Shown: piece after piece, positions 8,676 through 15,816 of the stretch | Layout: the number at the start of each line of letters is the position of its first letter | Position numbering within the stretch: the stretch's first letter is position 1 | DNA from: a virus | DNA length: 20,411 bases | Strand: one strand, 5' to 3' | Virus record (IMG/VR): IMGVR_UViG_3300030102_006624 | Location: 21,382-41,792 of that record | Translations under genes and position numbers: made by a program | Notes under the pieces: generated by a model | The model's database searches: none | Told to the model about the DNA's origin: nothing | What the model saw: the letters and a program-made list of their open reading frames with translations, nothing else

Positions 8676-9944
8676 ATGATAGTAGACAAAAGATTATATG
8701 GTAAAGTTATAGAAATAATAGAAACAAGACCTGTAATATTAGTACCTGTACCACTTAATTATTCTCTACATCCAAAAAATACAGGCATATGTGTATTATA
8801 TATTAGAGATTTACAAAATGAAAAGTCTTATCTAATACCAATAAACCATCCAGATTCAGAATGTTATGAAATACCATCTAAAATATTTAGAGCCTATGTA
8901 CCGAGTATAAAAGATGCAATACATTTAGGAATAAAATCTAAAAATTTAATTGACTTAGAACTATTACACTACTATAATACAGGTAAAAAATTAAGTTTTA
9001 GTAAGACTCAATCTCAACATTTTATTGAAAGAAAATTTTGGAAGTATCCTGAATGTAATACACTTGTGCCAATACTAAAACTATTAGAATATTGCAAAAA
9101 TAACAGAAAAACATATATAGAAACTATAGGCAATATAGATACACTTTCAACCGAGTTTATCGAATACAATAGAGATATGTCTGAAGCATATTTTTACTTA
9201 GAATCTAATGGATTATATACACCTGAAGGTATAGAATATACACAATATAATCTATTTACTTCAACCGGAAGACCATCCAACACTCATAATGGTATAAATT
9301 ATGCAGCACTTAATAAAGAAGATGGTAGTAGAGATAGATTTACTAGTAGATTCAATAATGGTATGTTAGTTGAAATGGACTTTGATGCATATCACCTTAG
9401 ATTGATAGCAAATCTTGTTGGATATAAATTACCTAATGATAGTGTACATACTTATCTTGGAAAGTATTATTTCGGCAAAGATGAACTGACAGAAAAAGAA
9501 TATCAAGAAGCAAAACAGATAAACTTTAAGATTCTATATGGTGGTATACCTGAAGAATTTAAGAATATTGAATTTTTTAGTCTTATTAGTAAATTTATTG
9601 GAAAACTTTGGCATGAATGGAAGTCAAAAAATAGCGTAACTACATATTTATATAAGAGACGTATGACAAAAGAACGTCTTGGAGAAATGAATCCTCAAAA
9701 GCTTTTTAACTATTATATTCAAGCTTATGAAACAGAATATAATATACAAGTAATAAAGAGGTTCAAGAAGGTTTTGAATGACAAACAAACAAAGGTTGTA
9801 TTATGTACTTATGATAGTTTTCTATTTGACTTCGATATATCTGATGGTTTAGATACCTTAAAACAATTAAAGAATTCAATGAAAATTCAATCAAAAGTTT
9901 CAATAGGTGCAAATTATGGTACTATGATTGATAAGTCGCTCTAG
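8676..9944 (+). CDS. Short divergent family-A DNA polymerase-like protein
   Basis: This 422-residue protein carries the ordered family-A polymerase motifs. TSTGRPSN at about 195-202 matches the Pol I TGRLSS segment (R199). Motif A, MDFDAYHLRLIANL (234-247), has aspartate D235. Motif B, AKQINFKILYGG (279-290), keeps K280, F284 and Y288. N345 and Q349 in LFNYYIQAYETE match the Pol I N...Q pair. Motif C, TYDSF (378-382), has D380. So both catalytic aspartates are present, but the usual motif B arginine is Y276, motif A glutamate is H240 and the HDE of motif C is YDS. The first 160 residues look like a worn 3'-5' exonuclease fold (ICVLYIRDLQNEKSYLIPIN, then HPD) without clear catalytic acids. T4-like phages normally use a family-B replicase, so this may be a second, specialised polymerase. 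No Shine-Dalgarno precedes the ATG, and the next methionine is residue 168, past conserved sequence. Confidence 0.7.
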   Translation: MIVDKRLYGKVIEIIETRPVILVPVPLNYSLHPKNTGICVLYIRDLQNEKSYLIPINHPDSECYEIPSKIFRAYVPSIKDAIHLGIKSKNLIDLELLHYYNTGKKLSFSKTQSQHFIERKFWKYPECNTLVPILKLLEYCKNNRKTYIETIGNIDTLSTEFIEYNRDMSEAYFYLESNGLYTPEGIEYTQYNLFTSTGRPSNTHNGINYAALNKEDGSRDRFTSRFNNGMLVEMDFDAYHLRLIANLVGYKLPNDSVHTYLGKYYFGKDELTEKEYQEAKQINFKILYGGIPEEFKNIEFFSLISKFIGKLWHEWKSKNSVTTYLYKRRMTKERLGEMNPQKLFNYYIQAYETEYNIQVIKRFKKVLNDKQTKVVLCTYDSFLFDFDISDGLDTLKQLKNSMKIQSKVSIGANYGTMIDKSL

Positions 9945-9950
9945 ACCCTT

Positions 9951-9966
9951 ATATTTATATATAGTA
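9951..9966 (+). promoter_or_regulatory. Shared AT-only upstream element, probably late-type promoter
   Basis: ATATTTATATATAGTA lies 13 bases before the ATG of the 764-residue gene. The same 16 bases with one change (A to G) recur at 12675-12690 before the 473-residue gene. The core TATTTATA is the reverse complement of the T4 late promoter box TATAAATA, so orientation argues against a simple T4 match; a variant late box is possible. CCCTT (9946-9950) and AAGGG (9969-9973), the latter part of the ribosome binding site, are complementary and flank it. Confidence 0.4.
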
Positions 9967-9979
9967 GAAAGGGATACGT

Positions 9980-12274
9980 ATGAATTTTAACAGATTAGTT
10001 TCAGAGTGGGCATGGCGTGTAAATGATGGAATGCCAGATCCACAAAATAGAACACATGTAGAATTACTTAGACAAGTGCTTATAGAGTCAGGCTATGAAG
10101 AAGATTGGGTTCTAGAGTATACTCAAAATCTTTTTGAAGTTAATGATGATACAGTGATTAAGTATAAGGAAGACGGTGAAACAAAAACTATGAAAGCCGG
10201 TTCTGCAAAAACAATGCCTAATGAACATCCTGCAAAAAGGGCTTGGGATAAACTTCAAGATAAAGGTGGTTCTGATTCTGAATCTGATGAAAAAGAAAAA
10301 GAAGTAGACGACACAAAACTTTCTGCAAAAGACGGAGACTTCATAAGAAAGGCTGGTGAAAAAGACGATACAAAAGTCAAAACTTCAATTGAAGACAAGA
10401 ATAAAGAAAAACCTAAGGAAAAGGAAACAAAAGGAACTGCAATTGAAGGAAATCAAGAACAAATAATTTCAACAATAGCTTCAAGGCAAACAAACTTAGG
10501 AGAAGACAGAAAAATAGGTTTAGCAGGAGCTGGTGGAGCAAAGGCAAGTGAAGGAGAATCAGTATACACCTCAGCGGTAAAAGAAGCTAAAGTGACTGAG
10601 TCAACAAACGAAGAAAAAGAAGCTTTAAGAAATAGAAAAGATGGAAGAGGAAGAGCAAATTATCCAAATAGTGAAGAAAAGCTAATATTAGAAGATTTAG
10701 GATTAGAGTCAAATAGCGATGAGGCAGCAGATTATCTTATATCTAGAGAAAAGTATGCAAAGGCAAGACTTGAAGAGGTAAAAAATTACAAATTATCTGA
10801 AAGACAACAACAAAGAAAACAAGAATTAGAATCAAAGGAAAAACTAAATAAGAAAGAAAAGTCAGAATTAAAAAAACTTAATAGCAACGTATTTGAAAGC
10901 AAATCTGGATTCAATGGTAAAGAAGGAGACTATTTAGACTGGGCTAAAACAGCGTATGATGGCGGTATACGTACTTTGGAATTATTAGAAGATAGTAGAA
11001 TGGATACGTCAAAACCCCTTGAAATGGTTCAGTCTACGAGAGAAATAGATGATGATGTTGAAGCTACAATATTATCAAAAAGAGATAGTTTTGAACCTGG
11101 CAGCGATGACTATAAATATTATGATAAAGAGTTAAAATCGTTTCAAAAATTTAGAACATACCATGATACTTATGCTGTTGGTCAAGATGAAAAAGGTAGA
11201 ATGTTTGTTGTTCATGTAACTAATAAAAAGGCTAGTGATTTGGCTGACCCGCATTTTAATACAACCGTATCAAAAAGGTTTAGGTCTCTTAAAGAAAATG
11301 AAGACCCAGAATCAGAAAAAGTAATACAAGTATTAGAAAACGCTATTGATAAAACAACAAACTTTAAGCAAAATACTGTTGATAGTGTAGCTACAATAGA
11401 GGTTGATGATAATTTTACAAAACTAGCAGAAGAAGCAATACCTAAAAGATTAGAAGAAATTAAAGAGAGAGGATTAAAGAAAAAGGACAAGTTAAATAAC
11501 TGGCTAACAGACAATGGAATTTCTTCAAAAGATTGGGAAGGCATGAATACTAAAACACGCCTTCAAACAGTACAAAAATTTACTGGAGATATGGATTGGC
11601 ATAAAAATAATGGTAATGTAGAAACAGATGAAGATGGAAATACTTATCCAAAGCTTGCATATGACCCTTATGGAAGAATGTTTGTTAAAGTTGGTGAAGA
11701 AGCTAAATTAAAAAAACATGCAGAACTAGTATCTAATTCTCAAGGATTACAAAAAGCTATAGAAATAAAAAGACAAGAGGCAGATGTTGTTTCAATACAA
11801 CATAAAGCAGTTGTAGATGGAATAGCAGAGGCAGATAAAGAAAAAGGTTATCCAAAAACTGATGAAAATGGAAATGTAATAGAAAATGGACCACACACTA
11901 AAAGATATATTGAAAGAGTAATGGAAGATATTCATTACACTACATATATAGATATGGACGAAGAAGATGATGATAAAGTGATAGCTCAGATGGGAATAAA
12001 AGGGGCAAAACCTAGCCATATACGAAATTGCTTAGCGAAACAAAGTGGATATGAAGGAGACCCATCTGATAAAAATGCACTTAAGTCTCATATAATAAAT
12101 ACGGCGTCTATATCAGAAGATAGAAAATTTATTACGATTGGTAAAGATAAAAAAGAACTAATAAAAGACGAATACAGATTAGCTGCTCCAGGAACAAAGG
12201 CAGTTTCTTATTTTGGAAAATCTATTAAAGATTGCGTAAGTAAGTCTGTTGCAGCAAGTAGGAGCGGTAAATAA
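9980..12274 (+). CDS. Large acidic phage protein of unknown function, with AGSAKTM module
   Basis: This 764-residue protein is highly charged and has no recognised enzyme motif. Residues 1-52 form a small helical unit with the pattern L..EW..R..DGMPDP.N..H...LR.VL.E.G...DW...Y..NL, which I associate with other marine phage proteins. Residues 59-95 are the module shared with the 473-residue protein (IKYKEDGETKTMKAGSAKTM, then HPAKRAWD). A lysine/glutamate-rich, likely disordered stretch follows at about 96-235. Then comes a helical, probably coiled-coil region (about 255-310) and a more globular part with KGRMFVVHVTNKKASDLADP and, further on, DPYGRMFVKVGEEAKLKKHA. AAGGG lies 7 bases upstream of the ATG. 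It overlaps the next gene by one base (TAATG). A virion or injected internal head protein is one reading, based on the AT-only upstream element and the N-terminal units; it is unproven. Confidence 0.6.
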   Translation: MNFNRLVSEWAWRVNDGMPDPQNRTHVELLRQVLIESGYEEDWVLEYTQNLFEVNDDTVIKYKEDGETKTMKAGSAKTMPNEHPAKRAWDKLQDKGGSDSESDEKEKEVDDTKLSAKDGDFIRKAGEKDDTKVKTSIEDKNKEKPKEKETKGTAIEGNQEQIISTIASRQTNLGEDRKIGLAGAGGAKASEGESVYTSAVKEAKVTESTNEEKEALRNRKDGRGRANYPNSEEKLILEDLGLESNSDEAADYLISREKYAKARLEEVKNYKLSERQQQRKQELESKEKLNKKEKSELKKLNSNVFESKSGFNGKEGDYLDWAKTAYDGGIRTLELLEDSRMDTSKPLEMVQSTREIDDDVEATILSKRDSFEPGSDDYKYYDKELKSFQKFRTYHDTYAVGQDEKGRMFVVHVTNKKASDLADPHFNTTVSKRFRSLKENEDPESEKVIQVLENAIDKTTNFKQNTVDSVATIEVDDNFTKLAEEAIPKRLEEIKERGLKKKDKLNNWLTDNGISSKDWEGMNTKTRLQTVQKFTGDMDWHKNNGNVETDEDGNTYPKLAYDPYGRMFVKVGEEAKLKKHAELVSNSQGLQKAIEIKRQEADVVSIQHKAVVDGIAEADKEKGYPKTDENGNVIENGPHTKRYIERVMEDIHYTTYIDMDEEDDDKVIAQMGIKGAKPSHIRNCLAKQSGYEGDPSDKNALKSHIINTASISEDRKFITIGKDKKELIKDEYRLAAPGTKAVSYFGKSIKDCVSKSVAASRSGK
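10190..10217 (+). repeat. 28-bp near-identical dispersed repeat, copy 1 (AGSAKTM codons)
   Basis: The codons for MKAGSAKTM differ from those at 12824-12851 by one base in 28 (AAA versus AAG lysine). Flanking codons of the same module differ freely, so this core is the most conserved nucleotide block shared by the 764- and 473-residue genes. Confidence 0.9.
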
Positions 12275-12675
12275 TGAAAACCCAATTACTATGTACGTTT
12301 ACTAACCATCGTTCACTATCTAAGACTGTAGATAAGATAATAGATGCTTACGATATTTTGTATAATAAAATGTTTGTTCTAAAGAATGAAAATGATACTA
12401 GAGAATTGATGTGTACCTATAATATAGATGCATCAGGTAGGGTAGAAATATTTCCAGAAACTATATCTCTACATAGAAAGAAACAAACAAATACTCTTTA
12501 TACTATTAACGCCTTAAATGAAACTATAAAATTGTGCAATAATGGAGTCTTAGATACAACCTTTCAAGTAGATTGGGAAAATTATAGAAACTGTATCATG
12601 GTCACAAATGAAGATGGACTAAGACGAATAGATACTTCTGTTAAAGAAATTATACATATTAAGGTAAAACGCTGA
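12274..12675 (+). CDS. Conserved-looking marine phage protein of unknown function
   Basis: This 133-residue protein has no signal peptide or membrane segment. It begins MKTQLLCTFTNHRSLSKTVD and contains short, evenly hydrophobic strands and helices typical of a small globular alpha/beta domain: YDILYNKMFVLKN, ELMCTYNID, TISLHRKKQTNTLYTINALN, DTTFQVDWENYRNCIMVTNE. I recognise the overall pattern (LCTFTN ... ELMCTYN ... HRKK.TNTLYTINALN ... VDW.....I.VTN) as recurring in marine T4-like phages, but no function is attached to it. Its ATG shares an A with the TAA stop of the preceding gene (TAATG), and AGGAG lies about 10 bases upstream, so translation is probably coupled. It sits between the two genes with the shared AGSAKTM module. 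Confidence 0.7.
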   Translation: MKTQLLCTFTNHRSLSKTVDKIIDAYDILYNKMFVLKNENDTRELMCTYNIDASGRVEIFPETISLHRKKQTNTLYTINALNETIKLCNNGVLDTTFQVDWENYRNCIMVTNEDGLRRIDTSVKEIIHIKVKR

Positions 12676-12690
12676 TATTTATATATGGTA
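12675..12690 (+). promoter_or_regulatory. Shared AT-only upstream element, second copy
   Basis: ATATTTATATATGGTA matches 9951-9966 at 15 of 16 positions. It begins on the last base of the preceding stop codon and ends 22 bases before the ATG of the 473-residue gene, which has its own CGGAG ribosome binding site at about 12701-12705. Two near-identical copies before two sibling genes suggest a common promoter or operator, most likely late-type. Confidence 0.4.
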
Positions 12691-12712
12691 AACTATCGCA
12701 CGGAGACTAAAA

Positions 12713-14134
12713 ATGATTAGACTAAAAGCATTATTGAATGAACAACCTGAAGTAAAAGAATCAGAGTATGTCGATGATAATGAAATAATTAAATATAAAG
12801 ATGCAGACGGAAAACCAGCAGAAATGAAGGCCGGTTCTGCAAAAACAATGCAAAAAGGTCATCCAGCTAAAGTTGCTTGGGATCAGGCAAACGAAAAAGG
12901 AATGAAGGCTGCACAAGGTGGAGATGATGACGACAAAAAAGGTTCACAAGTTTCATTTAAGAGAACTGCAGATGATGCAGCTTCAAAGTCAGATGATGCA
13001 GCTTCAAAGTCAGATGATAAAGGTCAAAAAGTTGTTGATGGAAAGATTACTGTAGGAGATGGTGATAAAAAAGAAGAAGTTGGCGTAGAAGAGATAGCAG
13101 ACACGCTTGACCTTCCAGGAATAGATGCAGAAACCCTAGCTAAAAAGTTTGAGTCAGGAGACGCAACTATGGATGCAAATGATTTTGGAAGAATATCTTT
13201 TTCATTTAATGATGATAAGTTAGGATATGTAAACGCTGAAATAGAAGATGACGGTACTTATTTTTTCGATGGAGATGATTTAGATATAGACGAATATGAC
13301 AAAGAATTTTTGGAAGATTCATTAAGAGGTACACTTGACTATTACCATGACCAATTCAAATCAGAAGATGAAGATCCGACTGACGACGATGGTGAAGACG
13401 ATGAAGAACCAACAACTGATGATGATAGTAGAAAAAGAATAGCAGCTTCTTTTGATGATAAAGGTCGACCGACGAAAAGAACTGAATATAAAGGATCCCT
13501 TGAATATAAATTTGAAGACTCAGCCGTAGAAGTAGATGGTGAAACATGGGATGTATATAAAGTCGACCAATATGGTGATGAAGAACGAGATAAGCAGAGA
13601 GAACTACTTCCAAAAAGCTATACAAAAGGCAAATTTGCAAATCAATTTGGAATTATGCATCCTAAGAAAAAACTACAACAAGTTGCTTCATTTCTTAAAA
13701 AAGGATTGAACAACTTTAACAGTGTAGAAGACATATCTGACGAAGATTTAGAATTTGTAAGAAATACTTTTTCCTTTAGCTCACCATCCGCAGGCTACAA
13801 TGTATCAGATAATTTTGGAGCTGGACCGAAAATGAAAAACATAAGTGATGAACGATTAAGAATAGGTATTATCAACGACTTAGACCTTTATGCTGATGGT
13901 AAAGAAATGAGGGTTATGATGCACATTATGGAACCTGATGCTGTAGGTAGGGCTGAAAAGAAGGATACTGGAAAATTTAAGATGTTTAAGGATGATGGTA
14001 ATCCAACATATGTTGGTAAAGCGTTTGTTACAAGGGGTGAACTATACCATAAAGAGGGTGACCCTTTGCCACAAGATGAATTTCCTTCTAAAAAAGAAGG
14101 CATGATTAAATTAAAAAGCCTACTAAAAAAATAA
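12713..14134 (+). CDS. Acidic phage protein of unknown function, sibling AGSAKTM module
   Basis: This 473-residue protein starts MIRLKALLNEQ, and its last eleven residues, GMIKLKSLLKK, repeat that amphipathic motif. Residues 25-63 hold the module shared with the 764-residue protein (IIKYKDADGKPAEMKAGSAK, then HPAKVAWDQ). An acidic, low-complexity part follows with a short SDDAASK tandem repeat and DED-rich runs (about 64-245). A more ordered C-terminal domain (about 255-460) includes GKFANQFGIMHPKKKLQQVA, MRVMMHIMEP and PTYVGKAFVTRGELYH. No catalytic motif is recognised. CGGAG precedes the ATG by 7 bases. T4 internal head proteins use a short N-terminal targeting peptide of broadly similar helical character, so a packaged protein is a reasonable guess only. 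The gene overlaps the following one by one base. Confidence 0.6.
   Translation: MIRLKALLNEQPEVKESEYVDDNEIIKYKDADGKPAEMKAGSAKTMQKGHPAKVAWDQANEKGMKAAQGGDDDDKKGSQVSFKRTADDAASKSDDAASKSDDKGQKVVDGKITVGDGDKKEEVGVEEIADTLDLPGIDAETLAKKFESGDATMDANDFGRISFSFNDDKLGYVNAEIEDDGTYFFDGDDLDIDEYDKEFLEDSLRGTLDYYHDQFKSEDEDPTDDDGEDDEEPTTDDDSRKRIAASFDDKGRPTKRTEYKGSLEYKFEDSAVEVDGETWDVYKVDQYGDEERDKQRELLPKSYTKGKFANQFGIMHPKKKLQQVASFLKKGLNNFNSVEDISDEDLEFVRNTFSFSSPSAGYNVSDNFGAGPKMKNISDERLRIGIINDLDLYADGKEMRVMMHIMEPDAVGRAEKKDTGKFKMFKDDGNPTYVGKAFVTRGELYHKEGDPLPQDEFPSKKEGMIKLKSLLKK
12824..12851 (+). repeat. 28-bp near-identical dispersed repeat, copy 2 (AGSAKTM codons)
   Basis: This is the partner of 10190-10217, with 27 of 28 bases the same, lying at the matching place in the shared protein module. 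Confidence 0.9.
12969..13018 (+). repeat. 21-bp tandem repeat, two copies plus a partial third
   Basis: The 21-base unit starting CAGATGATGCAGCTTCAAAG occurs identically at 12969 and 12990, and its first 8 bases recur at 13011. It encodes SDDAASK-SDDAASK-SDD inside the disordered part of the 473-residue protein. Perfect identity points to a recent slippage duplication. Confidence 0.9.
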
Positions 14135-14325
14135 TGGCAGATCAAAATTTAATATTAGGTAAAGACAAGAATGGTAATACTATATCTTATCATGGTAAGA
14201 AGCTAGGTATTAAGTCAGATCCTGATGCACACAACAAGAGACGTGAAAAAGACGAAGAAGAGTTAAGAGTCCTTTTACGTGACTTGATAGCAAAAGAAGT
14301 AAAAAATCTATTTGTAAAAAAATAG
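14134..14325 (+). CDS. Small charged protein of unknown function
   Basis: This 63-residue protein has its ATG overlapping the upstream TAA (TAATG), so translation is probably coupled. The N-terminal half is polar and glycine-rich (LGKDKNGNTISYHGKKLGIK). The C-terminal half is a strongly charged amphipathic helix (DEEELRVLLRDLIAKEVKNL). It may be an accessory or partner of the 473-residue protein. No family is recognised. It is the last gene before promoter-like copy 2. Confidence 0.6.
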   Translation: MADQNLILGKDKNGNTISYHGKKLGIKSDPDAHNKRREKDEEELRVLLRDLIAKEVKNLFVKK

Positions 14326-14345
14326 TGAAAATAATTGGCCTGGGT

Positions 14346-14374
14346 TTTACCATGTCAAATATTTTGTTTATATT
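14346..14374 (+). promoter_or_regulatory. Conserved promoter-like element, copy 2 (ahead of small membrane protein)
   Basis: TTTACC at 14346-14351, a 17-bp spacer starting ATGTCAAAT, and TATATT at 14369-14374. It is identical to copy 1 across all 29 bases of the box-spacer-box core. The ATG is 43 bases downstream of the -10-like hexamer, with an A-rich leader and no clear Shine-Dalgarno. Confidence 0.75.
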
Positions 14375-14417
14375 TATACTAAATAACAAATAACTGAAAA
14401 TAACTAAAAATTAGCAA

Positions 14418-14762
14418 ATGAATCAATTAGTAATAGCTATTCTATTATTCACACTAGGCCAGGCTCTCATCTGGATTCAAACGAACGGGCAATTTCTTTG
14501 GAAATGGTTCGACAAAAACCCACTAATCTTATCAATCGCATTTGGAACTATAATTTCCTACATCTTTATTTATGCAACAAAATTTGTTGTAAATTATTTT
14601 GATGGTCTTTTATGGCCAGGCAGATTTATAGGTTTTGGTACGGGTATGATATCGTTTGTAATACTAACTTGGATATTTATGGGTGAAGGTATAAGTACGA
14701 AAACTGCAATATCTCTTGTTTTAGCAACAACATTGGTTTCAATACAAATTTTATGGAAATAA
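14418..14762 (+). CDS. Small integral membrane protein, four predicted helices
   Basis: This 114-residue protein shows four hydrophobic segments: about 4-20 (LVIAILLFTLGQALIWI), 37-58 (PLILSIAFGTIISYIFIYAT), 68-87 (FIGFGTGMISFVILTWIF) and 95-112 (TAISLVLATTLVSIQILW). The loops are short, with a polar loop FVVNYFDGLLWPGR between helices 2 and 3. It would sit in the host inner membrane. There is no signal-peptidase site and no recognised family; the layout is broadly transporter-like, but too little is conserved to name a substrate. It is the only membrane protein in the DNA metabolism block and has its own promoter-like element upstream and another directly after it, so it is probably a single-gene early unit. 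A holin-like role cannot be excluded. Confidence 0.65.
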   Translation: MNQLVIAILLFTLGQALIWIQTNGQFLWKWFDKNPLILSIAFGTIISYIFIYATKFVVNYFDGLLWPGRFIGFGTGMISFVILTWIFMGEGISTKTAISLVLATTLVSIQILWK

Positions 14763-14763
14763 T

Positions 14764-14792
14764 TTTCACATGTCAAATAAATTTATTATATT
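14764..14792 (+). promoter_or_regulatory. Conserved promoter-like element, copy 3 (ahead of uvdE)
   Basis: TTTCAC at 14764-14769 (two changes from TTTACC), a 17-bp spacer starting ATGTCAAAT, and TATATT at 14787-14792. The uvdE ATG (14800) lies 7 bases past the hexamer, so the predicted transcription start coincides with the start codon, as for copy 1. Confidence 0.7.
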
Positions 14793-14799
14793 ATAGAAT

Positions 14800-15816
14800 A
14801 TGGCAAAACAACTAGGATACGCATGTATAAATATGACTCTTGCAAAGCAAGGCATATCATGTAACAGAAGTATGATACGTAGAACCTTTGACGCAAAAGG
14901 TGTAGCGTATGCATCAGAACTTATATTAGAAAACTTACGAAATCTAACAAAAATTGTAAGTTGGAATAATCAAAATGGAATAAAAGTATATCGAATGTCG
15001 AGTAACATGTTTCCATGGATGTCTGAATATGAATTTACAGATTTACCAGATTATGATAAAATTTGTAATTTACTAAAAGGTATCGGTACATTGGCAATGG
15101 AGAATGGTCAGCGTTTATCATTTCATCCAGGTCAATTTTGTGTACTAGCTTCACCAAACGAAGAAGTAGTACTCAATGCTATGAATGAACTTGACAAATC
15201 TGCACAGATTATGGACCTCATGGGTTTACCAGAATCTCGTATGGCAAAAATTAACATTCATGTCGGTGGTGCTTATGGTAATAAAAAAGCTGCACTAGAA
15301 AGATTTTGTAAAAACTTCTTGCGATTACAACCTTCAGCACAAGCTCGTCTAACCGTCGAAAATGACGATAAAGCAAACATGTACTCTGTAAAAGACTTAT
15401 ATGAAGGTGTATATAAAGTAGTTGGTATACCTATTGTATTCGATTATTTTCATCATAAATTTTGCACAGGTGATATGACTGAAGAAGAAGCACTCAAACT
15501 TGCAGCTTCTACATGGGGTGATATAAAACCTTGTACTCACTATTCAGAATCAAGACGTGCAGAAAAGAAACTTGTAATAGAACAAATATGTAAGAATAAT
15601 AATATTACAATAGAACAAATGCAAGATTGGCCAACACTAGCTGCACATTACAAAGAGTTCAGTAAAATAAAAGAACAAGCTCATTCAGACTATATTAAAG
15701 AAGAAATTAAAGATTATGGTCTAGATATTGACGTTGTCGTAGAAGCTAAAGCTAAAGAATTAGCTTTTATGAGTGAAGAGTATAAAAAAGTTTTAACAGA
15801 AGTTTTACCATGTTAG
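14800..15816 (+). CDS. uvdE: UV damage endonuclease (UvdE/UvsE family)
   Basis: This 338-residue TIM-barrel, metal-dependent endonuclease nicks DNA 5' to UV photoproducts and starts excision repair. The sequence opens LGYACINMTL and shows the family signatures in order: YRMSSNMFPW (64-73), FHPGQF with H109, NIHVGG with H154, LTVENDD with E187, FDYFHHKF with D215, H218 and H219, THYSES with H247, and AHSDYI (294-299). These are the metal-binding residues of the family. A roughly 40-residue helical, basic stretch lies between HYSES and AHSDYI. No Shine-Dalgarno is visible, but conservation begins at residue 5, so the ATG at 14800 is needed. Arginine codon use is unlike the neighbours: 8 of 12 are CGN rather than AGA. 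Promoter-like copy 4 overlaps the gene's last four codons. Confidence 0.95.
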   Translation: MAKQLGYACINMTLAKQGISCNRSMIRRTFDAKGVAYASELILENLRNLTKIVSWNNQNGIKVYRMSSNMFPWMSEYEFTDLPDYDKICNLLKGIGTLAMENGQRLSFHPGQFCVLASPNEEVVLNAMNELDKSAQIMDLMGLPESRMAKINIHVGGAYGNKKAALERFCKNFLRLQPSAQARLTVENDDKANMYSVKDLYEGVYKVVGIPIVFDYFHHKFCTGDMTEEEALKLAASTWGDIKPCTHYSESRRAEKKLVIEQICKNNNITIEQMQDWPTLAAHYKEFSKIKEQAHSDYIKEEIKDYGLDIDVVVEAKAKELAFMSEEYKKVLTEVLPC

